NCBI GenBank assembly: GCA_032173965.1
Contig: CM063284.1
Location: 107,527,910-107,591,909, forward strand
Source: Sitta carolinensis
Taxonomy: Eukaryota > Chordata > Aves > Passeriformes > Sittidae
DNA length: 64,000 bases
Direction of reading: 5' to 3'
Shown here: positions 1 to 13,100 of the stretch, piece after piece
Layout of the letters: each line of letters begins with the position of its first letter
How positions within the stretch are numbered: position 1 is the stretch's first letter
Program-made: the position numbers and the translations under genes
Notes under the pieces: generated by a model
What the model was told of the DNA's origin: nothing
The model's input: only the letters and a program-made list of their open reading frames with translations
Databases searched by the model: none

Positions 1-379
1 TTGGCTATGATACACAACGACCTGAAAGCAGAATTACTGAAGGTCATACTGAGTTCCCTATCACACGTGCAAAAACTTTCCATTATATTCTAACATTTAT
101 TTTTTGAGCTCTGTTGTGCGTATTCTGTCAGAATCACACTTGTTTTACAAAGGGGACCGAGTTCAGCCTTTCTTCACGTCGAGCCCCGGGCATGAAGGTC
201 AAACGGGACAACTTTGTCCCCTTCCACCTTTACAGGTCCCTGCTGCTTTCGCTGTCTCGGCCCGTCACCCACCACGACACGACGAACTCTCACACTTGCC
301 GGAGCTGCTGTGGTTTTGTGTTTTTTTGAATGGAAGCCCCAAGGACACCTGCAGCCCAGGTACAGCCGGGGGTGGTCTG
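1..379. other. 5' flank of TAF4B
   Basis: This is a transition from AT-rich sequence into the CpG island. I see no recognisable exon, RNA gene or repeat. Confidence 0.5.
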
Positions 380-736
380 GCGCAGGTAGGCGGGCCGGAG
401 GCTGGCACGGCGGGCGGAGCAGCTCCGCGGCTCTGCCGTGGCCGCCCACGCGTCACCCCCATCCAGGGCTCCGGGCGCGTCCCGCTCCGGCAGCCCGGCC
501 TCTCTCCGCTGCCGCCGGCTTCAACGCGGCACGGGAGCGAGAGTCCGCATGGCCCCATAAACACGGGCGGGCTCACAGGGGCGGCGGGGCCGGGCCGGGC
601 GCCGCCGCAGTAGGACGCGCTGGCGGCGTTGGACCGCCCTTCTTCCCTCCTCCCACCCCTCCCGCCGCCGGCAGGGGAGGCCGGGCCGGCCGGGCCCACG
701 TGCGCGGCGCCCGGGAGCCGGAGGAGCGGCGCTGCC

Positions 737-778
737 ATGTGTTTCCGCGGGCGAGCCGCCGGCCGGGGCACCGCCTGA
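737..778 (+). other. Upstream ORF 1 in the TAF4B leader
   Basis: An ATG at 737 opens a 13-codon frame that ends at TGA 776-778. It is in the same frame as the main start at 863. That in-frame stop excludes any N-terminal extension of TAF4B from this ATG. It counts as an uORF only if transcription starts upstream of 737, which is unproven. Confidence 0.45.
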
Positions 779-794
779 GCGCCCCCCGCCCGCC

Positions 795-866
795 ATGCTG
801 CGGGGCGCCGCGGGGCTCTGCGCGACGCGGCCGCCCCCCGTCCCCTCGCCGCCTCCTCCTCCATGA
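795..866 (+). promoter_or_regulatory. Upstream ORF 2 whose stop overlaps the TAF4B start codon
   Basis: The ATG at 795 has a G at -3 and opens 23 codons ending in TGA 864-866. The main ATG is 863-865, so the two overlap as ATGA. The main start has T at -3, a weak context, so ribosomes initiating at 795 would finish exactly at the TAF4B start. This arrangement suggests translational control by termination and reinitiation. The overlap is seen directly; the regulatory effect is inferred. Confidence 0.55.
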
Positions 867-1142
867 GCACCTCGGCGGCCCCGGTCAGGCTGATGCCCGG
901 CGGGCACCCGGAGCAGGCGGCCGCCTGCGCCCCAGCCGCGGGCTCGGCGCCCGACCGGGGCAGCCCCGCCGCCGCTGTGCGCGGCGGCCCCGCGCCCGCC
1001 GCCGCCGCACCGCGCCCGGCGGCCGCCCCCGCGGGCACCCCGGTGGTGCGGGGCGCCGCTCCCGGGGTCCCCCGGCCGGTGGCGCCCAAGGGGCCGCCCA
1101 CGGCCACCCTCCAGTTGCCGGCCAACTTGCAGCTGCCCCCAG
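863..1142 (+). CDS. TAF4B: TAF4B exon 1 (start to residue 94, phase 1 end)
   Basis: The ATG at 863 is the first in-frame start after the in-frame stop at 776-778. The exon encodes 93 residues, rich in Ala, Pro and Gly, ending in the conserved NLQLPPG. It stops at the donor AG|GTGAGT (1143 on) with one base of the next codon. The compositional bias follows the CpG island. The N-terminus of this family is poorly conserved, so the exact start is less certain than the donor. Confidence 0.85.
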
Positions 1143-4100
1143 GTGAGTGATCCGTCCTGGGTTGTCCCGGCTGCGGGCACGTCCCGTATCGCGACTTACC
1201 CGGCGTGTCGCGGTCGCCGCTGCCGTAGGGGCGGTGGGCACGAAAGAGGCTGCCGCGCTGCCCTTGCTGCTGGGGACGAGCCGTGGCGAAGGACGGGCCG
1301 GGCGGCGGGGGTGATGGTGATGGTGGTGGCGGCGGCGGTGTGTGTTTCGGGCTGGTTGTCTGCCCCAAACTTCTGGGAACCGGACTATGCGTCTGCCTTG
1401 CAGGGCATTGGCAGTGAGATTGGGCTCAGTCGGGTAGCGCTGGGGATGCTTACAGCCTGTCTGAAGGATGCATCTGGAAGTCTCTGGATAAAGGCAACTT
1501 CTGACTTAGCTAGATAGCACGAAGAGCGGGAGAAGTAACCAAAAACTCAGCGGCCAAGTTACCCTTATACGTGACTTGAAAAAGACTGCTCGAGGCTTTA
1601 GTGGAACTTGGAAGGAGGAGTATCCCGGGGAGGGGGGTGTGAGCGCGGGTCGGCGGCTGCAGAGCTCCTCCGTAATTTATGGAGCGGGCCAGGCTGCCCG
1701 CACTGCCCCCCAGCCGGGCCGTCCCGCGGCAATTCTTGTCGCTGGCACAACCAGGCCGATGCGACTTTTCCTGGAACAAAATGCTGCCGTGCTTAAGGAG
1801 GGCAGAGTTGAGAGTTCATTACGTGTTGCTCCTTGAAACTCTTTTTTTCTGTAAACCCTCTGTGGGAAACGTAAGAGTTCGGAGAGATACCGCCCTTACA
1901 GGTGTGCTTCCTATAGCAGCAGTGGCTGATACAGACATCTTAATACTTTGGATAGCAACAGAGGATTAGCCAGGCTTCCACCTGCATTTTCTCTTAAGAG
2001 GAAGAAGGTGCTGTTGGTTCTGAACTTTCCACGTCTCCCCGTTAGACTGTATTTAAATGCTTTTTTTTTTAAAAAAAAAAAAAAAAAAAAGAAAAAAGTG
2101 ACTTTTCTTCCCTGGTTTTGGTCTCACTCTGTTGAGACCCCAAGATATGTAATGACTTTATTGCTATTTGATGCTATAATTGTTTCCTGCCAGGACAGTT
2201 CTGTTGTTGGAGCATCTGTTGCAATTACTTTCAGTTTGGATGTTACTGAAAAGGATGACTGGCTTTACAGTAATCCCTGTCCTGGTAGTGCGTATTTACT
2301 TTTTTTCCTCATTTTTTTTAATCCCAATGTCTTTATCAAAGACATGCACCTCCCAAGGAAATATATAATGCTAATTAATAAAAAGTCTTTAGTCAGTCAG
2401 TTTCGCTGTAGATTTCCCAGCACTCATGATGTTATAATGTCTGGGTAGTCAGCAGTCAAGGATGAGTCTAAATCCTTGCCAACTTTCCTCTGAAATGAAG
2501 AATGATAGAAATATATTAACTTCTTGTAGAAGGGATTCCCTGGTGTTCTGGTTTTGTATCTAATATTTTTGCTTTCTGGAATGTATTGACATTCTGTTAA
2601 ACACCTTTCTGTGAAGGTGGATGCTCATGTGAGTTGCCTGTGGTTTGGGAGCTACAAGTTAGCAAAACTTATGGTTTTTTTGTAGTGGCTTAAGTTTGAT
2701 TGCATCCAGGTATGCTGTTGAGTGTCATCTGACTTGTATTGTGGTAGGAGGCAGATGTCACATATTATCCCTCAGTTGCATCAGCTTGTTTTCCTTGCTC
2801 CTGGGACAATGCAGTCTTTGTATCAGAAGTTGAGGTGCTGGTACTCTGCAGCATTGTAAATTAAAATAACTGTATGGACTTCAGTGCTTCAGAAGAAACT
2901 ATACATTGTCAGATTTCAAATGGATCAGCATTTCAGGGAAACTTGTCTATGTAATTGTTGTAAGGTTATATAAAAATGCGTTCCTGTCTTCAAAAAGTGT
3001 TAGTATTTTACCTCTGTCTTCTAGGTGGATTCAATTTTTAATCAATAATAAAAAATGCGAGATGGATAGCATTAAAGCTACAAGTATTAGCAGTATTTAA
3101 AAAAAGAAAGTTGAATAAACTGCCAAATTCCTAGGCTTGAGAAGTTTTTATTTGAAATAAACTGGGAAATCTAGCCATACAGGATAAAATACATAAGGGA
3201 GGATGCACTTGGGTTTAAAATGATGGCATTCAACTTTGTGGCACCTGTTAAGAAAAATGCATATAGAAAACATCCTTCTCTTGAGTTTCCAAGGGAAATG
3301 TTTGAAGTGGCTTGTTCTGGGAAAGGCTGGACAGCACTGTCCTGACTGGTCATGCTGAGTTACTCATGAGCTGCTTCTGGCCCGTCGTGCGCATTGCTTC
3401 CACAGTGCTGCAGTCTGGGGAAGGAGGGGCACCAGCAGAGCTGTGTTTGCCTCTGTGACTTGGAGGGAAGCGGAGGTTCGTGGAAATCTGGGATTTACAC
3501 TGTTCTTTCACTTCCATCTCTACTTCCTCTTGCTCAGAATAAAGCCCGGAGTTGGGAAAAGCAGATGACTAGATAATGACTGACTCCTCATGTCTCTGAG
3601 CACAGACTGCCCATCTTCCAAGTGCCTCTTTTTGTCTGGTTGCCCAGGAAAGATCACTGAACTTTACAAGTTCTCTTGGTCTTGAAGGACTCAGGCTTGC
3701 TTGTGAGTATCAAGGATTTTTCATCGCCTTCCTATGATTTCCTCTACAAAGTGCTGGTTTTCAGCAGAGCAGCCACTGTCAGAGCAGTACTGCTGATACC
3801 CAAGGCCATCCTCCTGCCCCAGTCCATCCTTGGCTGACCACCACTAGAGGCTTTAGTGTGCAGTAGGACTCCAGCTGGTCTGACTTCAGGATATGGATTT
3901 GCATACCATCCGCTCTTAGACTGGATGGTCAGGCTATGTCTGTGGAGAGTCTGGCTAATAAGTGGCTAGAAAGCAAAGGGCATGACAAAATTCACTTAGT
4001 AAGGGTTTAGATCTGAAGCGCAAGGACAAGATGACTTTGAGCAACATACAGGATGAGAAAAAAGCACAAGAATGTGAATATCAGAAGAATTGATACACAC

Positions 4101-7100
4101 AAGGCTGAACACCAGGAACAAATCCTGGAGGAGCTAACTTTGAAAGAACAGCGAGTTAACCTTTGGAAGAACAGCCAACAATGAGTTTTGCCAACCAACC
4201 ATGAGCTATGCCAACCAATGATGAGCATTACTTTTGCAATATGTATGAGCTGATTAACAACTATATAAATGTAGCCTTCTGATCTTAATAAACTGAGACT
4301 GATTGATCATTATAGAATGGTGTCTGTCTCCCGCTGTTCCTGCGACATATGTGCTCCCAAATTAAGTGAATTTGGTCTACCAAAGGGACCTTTCCTCAGT
4401 TGCCCTCTTTGTTGACAAGAGTGCCAAGGCCAGCAGCATTTCAGAAGTCTTTGCTCATAGCAGTCTGGGTCTGTGGAGAGCAGAGCAGCATGGTGAGTGC
4501 AGTGCTGCCTCAGTCCTGAGTTCTGTGTGGCCTGTGCTGATGCGTACAAACCTGCAAAAGTCTCATGTCATGGACCATCTGCTTAATAAGAAATTGTGTT
4601 CCTGGTTAACCTGAGCTTAATAGCGGGGGGGGGGGGGGGGGGGGGAGAGGAATGGGTGGGCTGTGCTATTAAACAGGAGGCAATAACTGGGAAGCTGAAG
4701 GAGAGACAAGGGCTGTGACAAATGTCTATCGTTCACCTTAGTGTCTTTGGGCCTCTCACTGCTTTGGAGAAGTGGGGGGTAGAAAAAGAGCATAAAAACA
4801 ACAAAAAGAGTGTTGTTTCTTGGTTTTGTTTATTTTTCTTGAATTTAGGTTTTTGTCTCTTCTGTGTCTGCACTTTCAGTCTATCCCTGGCCCTGGGATG
4901 CTCATTACAAGCAGGTGTTGAAAGGACAATTAGTAGATAAATCTGCTTCTCTACTGATGGGATGAAAAAGGACAGAACTGAACCGGATGCCAGGGGATCC
5001 TCCACTGTTGCCTTCAGCCTGCTTAGAGCAGGAAAACTCTTCGAAAACCTCACCTCATGGCACTGCTGCTGGCTACAGGGCTGTGGCAGTAGCTGCCATC
5101 ATTCTCCTCTGTAGCTTTGGCTGCCTCTGGTGTGTGTATTTCTGTTTTGTGCTATCCATTATGTTAATACCAGTGGGCCTGAGCAAGCACAGTATCAGAA
5201 AAGAGAGGTTGCCTTGAGTGTGCTATAATTTCACTAGTAATGTGGGGCAAGGCATGGTCTCCGTGTAAGGTTTCCTTTGCACCTGACTCAGAGGGGAACA
5301 GCAGCAAGTACAGCTTCTTGGTTTCTGTTTGCGGCTCAGTTGTCTTTGCTTGGATGTTTTGCCTTGTCTGTGGCAGGTTTTCCACTACCTGCAGCTTACC
5401 TAGGCTGATCATGGGTAACTTCAAAAAGCACAGGCACTGTTTGAGTCAGGTGGCCGGGCTGTGTGATGTGAAGCAGGCAGGCAGCGTGTGGACTCCTGTG
5501 GATGGGAAGGAGAGAACCGCTGCAGGTATTCCAAAACTGCAGTGGGGTGATATGGAGCCTGGTCTTGTCGAGTTTCTGTTAATTGTCTGTAGAACCTAAG
5601 ATCAGTAACCTGAAGAGGTAAGGGCTGATAAACATCTGGATGCTACTGCCTTCCGCTTTTGGAGTTGACCTAGTACTTCTCATACATGGTGATGTGAATC
5701 TCCCTCGTCATTTTCTAGTTGTTGTTTTTCAGTGGTAAAACCATATGAGGTAGATATTTTCATATTTGTATCTGGTCTATTGCTTTAGAATGGGAGGAAA
5801 TGCTGATTTTAAAACAATTCTTAATTTATATTATGTTTGAGTAGGAGTAGGCGATCTAAAGGTTTGCTTCAACAGGCAGAAAACCATACAAATTACCAGT
5901 TTGTAAACAGGCAGTACTATACCTACTTTAAAGTATGCAGTTTCTGGATGTTGATAATCCCATGAAGTCTGAGCGTAGTACTTGTGCTTAGACCAATAGG
6001 AGCTTAATAATCAGTGCTTGTAACATTTTGCATCCCAATAACATATTCTCTTTAGCAGGCCGCTGGGGATGGATTCTCTGCAAACTTCTCTCTTTACATT
6101 AGGTGACACTGATCAACTTTTTTTTTTTTCCTGAGGAAGGGTGAACAAAGCTTTGGTGGGCTTGAAGAACTAAGTCAAACTTAGATAATAGTGCGGAAAT
6201 GTCTTGTGCTGTAACCAGCTGAAATTTCAGCTGCACTGTAGGACTTGATTTTGCTTTCAGGACTGTGTTTAGCAAAATAATGCCTTCATATGATTAAATG
6301 CACAGCCATGTGGGAATTAAGATTTAAATCTTGGCAGAAGATGTAGAGCTAATGTCTAGATTTATGGTTTTCCAGCACACAGAAAAAAAAAAAAAAGTGA
6401 TGCATTCAGAATACTAAAGCATGGAAATATGATGCTCAGTAAAATTAATGTTAAATGCTGTTCAGATTTTACAGTCAATTGGAGTGTATGGCAAAGAATT
6501 ACAGCTACAGTTTGGTGAATAGTAAATATTTTTTAATCCCTAGAGAGGAGAGAACATGAGCCTGACTTGTGCTGCTTTTGCAGTGTTTAAGGACCTTTCA
6601 GCTTGTAGCAGTAAAAATAGCATCATCCACACACAAGTGACAGCTGGAAGAAACACTAATTATGTTTCAGTATTCTTCCCGAAGATGCTGATAAAAATCT
6701 AGGTAAGCTTATGTGTTATTATTTTGAGTAGTTAACGTAGAGGTTTTTAAAGTCATTTTAGAGAACCAGGTATTTGTTATGCCACTTGATTGGAATCTCT
6801 GCTGTGCCTAGTGGGTAGGATTGTATTTACAAATACATGTATATGTGAGTTTTGATGTAAACTGCAACGCTTCTGATAACTATCAAATGTGAATAATTTG
6901 TACTGCCTTAAACATTTAGACAAAAGCAAAAGGCAGATACATTTTTTAGAATTCTCTTTGCACGAAGCTACTTTTCTGAAAACTGGCAATGTTAGAAGAA
7001 AAGCAGGTATAATTTGCAAAGTGGAAAACATCACCATTGATGTTTTTAAGAGACTTACTATTCAAATTAAGATCTGTTCAAATATCAGGATTAAGGTCTG

Positions 7101-10100
7101 TTCTGCCAGCTGGATCACCTTTAGAACAAAGTCCACTAACAGATCTTTTCCACCAGTGTCTTAAGGAAATAGTCTCTGATTGCAACTGAAGTGGAGTGAA
7201 AACCTCAGGCTGGAAGATGCTTGGTGCTAATGAGCAAATCTAAGGTATGTTAAGGCTGGAGAACTGGTGAAGCTCAGTGGTCTTGCTGTGCTGTAAGAAC
7301 AGTCTGATGATATGGTAACACTTAATTTTCATAGATCGTGTTCTCAGACTTCTTCCATTACATGCTTCCAGTTTGGTGGAGGCAGAGGAGATGCTTTCAT
7401 TAGTATTGGCTGCTCCTAGGAGTCGCCTGGAAAATCAGAGTTCCTTGGGTGGATGTCCAGGCTATATTAACGACTGGGTGAAACAGCACGCCCTGATTGG
7501 CACGGCACTTGATGACTTTCCCTGGCAGCTTGCCCAGTGTCAGTTGCCACCTAGTCCCAGCGGAGCCCTGGAAGCCAGGCACAGCTGACTGATGGGTGCA
7601 TCACCTGATGCATTACCAGGCAGTCTCAGTGGGGCAGACAGTGCTCTCTGTTGAAGGGGGTTCATGTAGTCAGAACGCCTTTATACATGGCTTGCATACT
7701 AGGCACTTAGCAAGTATCGCACAGTTCTGGTGACAGTTTTCACAGTATCTGTGAAGACAGAAGTTAATGCTTCCCATGAAGGTTTTGCTGTCTTCTGCAA
7801 TAATTTTTGTTTGCTCTATCACACTTAGAGCAAGGTGGTGATCAGAATTAAAATTCAGTGTTGATCCTTGTTTGCAAGTGAAAAACCATCCAGCCAAGGA
7901 GTCAATTTTCACTTTCAGAAGTGGAATTCAACTTTCTTTTGGTCCCCAAGTGAGCAATGAGGAAACAAATGTCCCATTGTAAAATTGATTTGAATTAACT
8001 GACTTGATTCTTGTCTTATTTAAAGGAGGCAGAGATTTAAAGGGAACTGATCTTGTCCTTTGTTAAAACACTACCAAGACACCAATGATGTTTTCAGCAA
8101 CTCTTGGTTTAAAGTTAAGATTTGTGGTTCAACATTTTAGCTTCATATTTCTCTGTAACAGCTGAAAGGCTGTTCAGGAATGGTAAGTGCAGGATGTTGG
8201 CATACCTTCTGGTCCTTAGAAAGCCATGTGCTGTATATATATGGCTGCAGTGTGTCACGCATATAACTTGCTATTTGAAGAATTTCACTCCAGTGAATAC
8301 TAGGAGTACACAAGAGGATGTGGTGTAGAGACTCAATGCTTCTTTCAGTGCAGTAGGAATTGTCTTGAGAGTAAGAAAGTGTCACTTTGCTCCTTTGTGG
8401 TACTGTTTCACTGCCATCAACTGAGTGCTCTGCAAATATTTGAAGCTCCTCTATAAGGTAATTTGGGTCCCAGAGAACACTCAAGTCAGATCATCTTAGT
8501 TGTAGACAATCCTAGAACTGTCTGATGACTCAGATAGGAAAGCAACCAAGCCTCCAGGTGGAAAGTTGCAAACCACAAAGATGTGATGGGGAAATGCTGA
8601 TGAGAAATGATCCCAGTTGCTGAAAGTTGTGGCCCAAGGACAAGAGCTAGATGTTATCACAATATCAAATAGGGCTCTGCCTTGTGGTACACAGCATTGA
8701 CTGGGAATCCCTGAGGCCTACACACAATAAAAACAACACCTCTTGGGATTCAAGTGTAATAAATGCACTCTGAATCCAAATAGAAACAGTAGTGCCGTCT
8801 TATAACTATGCCTAGAAAACCTATTGGTTGTTTATATCCCCTCCTAGTACTAGTGCAGTTCCAGATTTTCTTTAGATGGTTGGTATTGACATCTGTTGTT
8901 GTTATAAAAAAAAAAAAAAGGTTGACTACCCTTCCAACTGGTACAGTTAAACTTTTGCTTAAGAATTCTACTATAACTGTAAAATTATGTGGATATAAAT
9001 GTATTCTCAAGGAAAGAAGCTCAGCTGTATGTGCAGTCAAGGAGAATTCTTTTAATTCTGAGATGTGGGCCTGTATTCTGTGAAAGGGCATCAGAAAATG
9101 TGAAAAGTATGGGGGCTCAGTTGCTAGACTGTTAAACAGATATCCATCTGGGCACCAAAATGCGTTGATGAGCAGCTAGTCTCACACAGCTTGGATAAGA
9201 CTTGCTGGTTGAGCAGTGTGTGAAACTTGGCTTCAGATTTTTGCAGTTTTAGCACTTTGTGTCTGCTTCCTGGAGAAAGGGAGTGAGAAGGGACTTTGCA
9301 CTCTTGAGAAAGATGTGTGGTATCCATTATTCCAGTCTATTTTAAACAGTAAGATATCAGAGTCTTCTTCATCATGCCTAGAAGAGATAGCATCATCCCT
9401 TTCCAGGCACCCAACACTTGGGGAGCCTGTGTGCTGGGTATCTCAGGAACTGGTACCCACTGTTAGCACAGAAAGGTGCTTAGCCAGAGAAAGGTTGGAG
9501 TTACTGGAGGCAGCAGCTTTTGCTGGGACTGTAAACCCCTCGAGCTGTTAGTGTGTACATGGTGGCTGTTTAAAACACTGCTCACAGCAACCCAGACTGT
9601 CTGGGAAACATAAATGCTGGTGGAGCTGTGCTGTCAACTGGACAATGATGTCTGTGAGAAAAGCTGGTCACTGGCTTTGAGAAGGTGAGATGTCAGACAT
9701 CAGCCTTAAAAGTCATAAGCCAGAGTCTACATGAATCTGCAGTGCAGCTTGTGCAGTTGGCAATGCCATCAACATCTTTGAAGAACTTACAGGTATAATA
9801 TTGTGTTGTATTTTATATAGACTGTGTTCTGTTGTAGTGTGAAAGAATATGGGGATTATACCCTTTGAATTTTTCTCCTGACATGGAAATTAATAATTTC
9901 CATATCAATGGGCAAAACAAGGTGTCTTTCATTGGGCTTCAAAATCTGACATTTCATTGTGACTGCAATATCTACATGCTAGTTATTGGTCCTGAGCCAT
10001 TGCTATAGAGACCCATTAGTTTAGAAACTTCCCTGGAACAGAAGGAAAGAGCACAGGGTGTGATTTCTGAGATATGTAATTATTTAGTTTGTGAAACAAA

Positions 10101-13100
10101 ATGTGAATGGAATTAATTGGTTGAGAGCCTGGATGTGTGGTGAGTGATTCTGCTTGCTGCAGTAACAGTGCTTGATTGTGGGTTCAGCATTTCCGAATTC
10201 TTCTTATATCAGCTAGAATTGACTTCCAAAAGTAGCAGTGATTTGTTGTATGGAGTAAAATGTTTCGTGGGTGTAGTGTTGTCCTGGGTTGAAGTATATT
10301 CTATCACCATCTTCATGAACTGTTGAAACCAGGTGAGGCAGTGCTGCCTGCCTCCCCCACTCTGGATTATCTTCTGTTAATGGGCCCATCAGCACCTTGC
10401 CACATGACTCACAAGTAACTCCCTCCTGAACTATCTCCTGTTAATGGGCCCATCAGGCCTTATCACATAACTCACCATTCCATTGTGAGATGCTTCCCAG
10501 AAGGAGGAACCAAGCATTCCAGCCTGGATATAAGCTGAGACTCTGAACACCAGAGAAGTGCTTACCTACTGGACTCCCAGAGGACAAGAGCTACTGCTGG
10601 ATCTTCAGACCCATTATTTCTACAAAATCACCACTTCATCAGAACCACTCTGCTTGGACTGCTACCACCATAGAGTGTCAAGTTGTATTCTGTCTTTGTC
10701 AGTGTTCTTGTACTACGACATTTATTTATTTATTTAAATTTTGGGTTTGTTTTTTTTTTTCCTATAAAATTATAATTCTGACTTACGATCTCCCACTGGT
10801 TTAATTTCAAACTAGTACATATTTTGGCACCCAATGTGAGGCAAGACCTGAGAGAAAGAGTTACAATTTTGTATTAACAGGAAAAGTATTCGCCATGGTG
10901 CTCGGCTTGTCTATATGGGTATTGTATCTTGCTCTCTATATTTTCCCTCACATGGGGAACTACCTGCCTGTCATATTGCTCCTGTTGAGACCAGGGAATG
11001 GTATGAGAATTGCTTTATTGGTTTATTATGTTTATTGCATGATAACCTGCGAGACAATGCATACCATTCAGAATATATACTTAATTTTGTTTACCTATCG
11101 TAGTCTGGGCTGCTCTGTCTGGGACCTCCTCAACAATCTCTCCCTGCCGCTGGTGGGAAGAGTAGAGAGTGGTTTCTTCTGGCCTTTCAGGCCAGGCACA
11201 GCCATTTCTGAAAATGTTGATTTCCCTCTAGATATCAAGGATAGTATAGTGTTTTTGTTGGTTCTGCTTTGTCTTTTCTGCACAGCCTGTACCATGCTTA
11301 GAGTCAGAATGCTCGGTATGACACATCATCCTTAAAAAGAGAAGAAGGAAAGCAGCAAAGCAACAGCATCCATGTTTACACAGACTGTCACAGAGGAGGA
11401 AGAAACCAAACATGCCCTCAGCATCTCCACATAAACCGTCACCGAACCAGAACAGCCTAAACCAGTAGCAGTTGCCCCCGTTCAGAAGAAGAAATCAAAG
11501 AGCAAATCAGTCAACATAGTGACTGACAAGGAGGTGGTAGGACCTTTGCACCCAGCAGAGGAGGCAGAGCCAGAAATCATCACTCGCTCCCTATCCCTGG
11601 GTGAGCTGCGTGACCTGCCAGAATTCACCTGCCGCACAAACGAGTCCATCCTGACCTGGCTGCTCCGCATCTGGGACGCTGCAGCCAATGACATCATTCT
11701 GGACGGAAGTGAGGCCAGGCAACTGGGATCCCTGTCCCGGAATGTGGTCATTGACCGGGGGATTGGGAGAACCCAAGAAACTCAGCCTCTGGCAGTGACT
11801 GCTGACAATTGTAAAGGATAGATACCTTTGCAAGGAAGACCTCTAGGTGCACCAAGGAAAATAGAGCACGATGGAACAAGGTATCCAATGCCTGAGGGAA
11901 CTGGCCCTGCTGAAGATCATTTTCTCAGAAAATGAGAGATTTCCTAAAAGCCCAGATGATGTCCAGTGTACATTGCAAATGTGGTTTAAATTTGCACGTC
12001 TTAGACCAGAGATGTACTCCCGTTACCTGGTAATGCTGCGATGGAGGGAAGGCGAGGACAGAGTGGGGGTCTTGGGCAATAAACTAAGAATCTACGAGGA
12101 CACTGTCACTGCCCCGTTTCCTACCCATGTCTTATCTGTAGAGACACAGCTGGCTGAGCAAGTCGGGAGCTTGATTGAAGAGAGCAATCAAAAACTGAAG
12201 AAGGAACTTCAGAAAAGAATTTACCACATCTCTCCAGAGCCAACAAGAGTGTCTACCATCAGGAGCAGGCATTCCCCAATCAGGGAGAGAGGATACACTC
12301 CACGACGTAATGTCTGGTCTTTCCTTTGAGAGCATGGAGAAGACATGAGGAAGTGGGATAGAAAACCCACCTCCTCCTTAGCAGTCCGAGTTCGTGAACT
12401 AAAAAGAGAGACAACTACCACAAGAAGTCCAGCTAGAGTCAGTGCTGCTCCAGTCTCTCGTAGACAAAACACCAGAAAGTATAAAAATGATAATATGACT
12501 AATCTTCTTGAAAGGACTTCAGGAGCATATTCACCAGAGGAGAGCGATGTACACCATGAGCAGAATTAGAAGGGCCCTGCCTCAAGCCAGGTAGAGGAAA
12601 GGGATAACCGCATCTATTGGACTGTGTGGGTCTGATGGCCTGGCCCATCTGACCCACAAAGATATACAGCTCTGGTTGATACTAGTGCTCAGTGTATTCT
12701 GATGCCATCAAGGTATGTGGGAGCAAAACCCATTTCCATTGCTGGGGTGACAGAAAAATCTCAGGAGCTAACTGTACTGAAAGCTAAAGTAAGTCTAACT
12801 GAAAATGAATGGCAGAAACACCCTATTGTGACTGGTCCAGAGGCCCCATGCATTTTAGGCATAAACTATCTCAAAAATGGGTATTTCAAAAACCCAAAAG
12901 GATATCACTAGACTTTTAGCATAGCTGCTCTAGAAACAGAAGGCATCAGACAACTAAGTACCTTGCCTAGTCTCTCAGACGACCCCTCTGCTGTGAAACT
13001 TCTGAAAGTTGAAGAACAACAAGTACCGATCGCCAGAGCAACAGTGCACTGTCAGCAATACCGCACCGACAGAGACTCTGTGGTTCCCATCCTTAAGATG

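Larger units (their letters stand above)
380..1340 (+). promoter_or_regulatory. TAF4B: CpG island and promoter region of TAF4B
   Basis: A GC-rich, CpG-dense block of nearly 1 kb covers the first coding exon and its 5' side and falls away into AT-rich intron 1. No TATA box is evident next to a plausible start, as expected for a CpG-island promoter. A perfect E-box CACGTG lies at 697-702. The transcription start cannot be set from sequence alone. The gene is read on the + strand. Whether the island also drives a divergent transcript cannot be judged from this window. Confidence 0.8.

Noticed and set aside
737..778. ATG 737 as the true TAF4B start
   Set aside because: It is in frame with 863 but meets TGA at 776-778 before reaching it.
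104..1368. Several long overlapping frames on both strands around the CpG island
   Set aside because: They result from low stop-codon frequency in GC-rich DNA. Only the frame from 863 joins in phase to a recognisable exon.
6382..6396. Internal A-runs (6382, 8909, 51206, 53840) as retrocopy tails
   Set aside because: No AATAAA 10-30 bases upstream and no flanking duplication.
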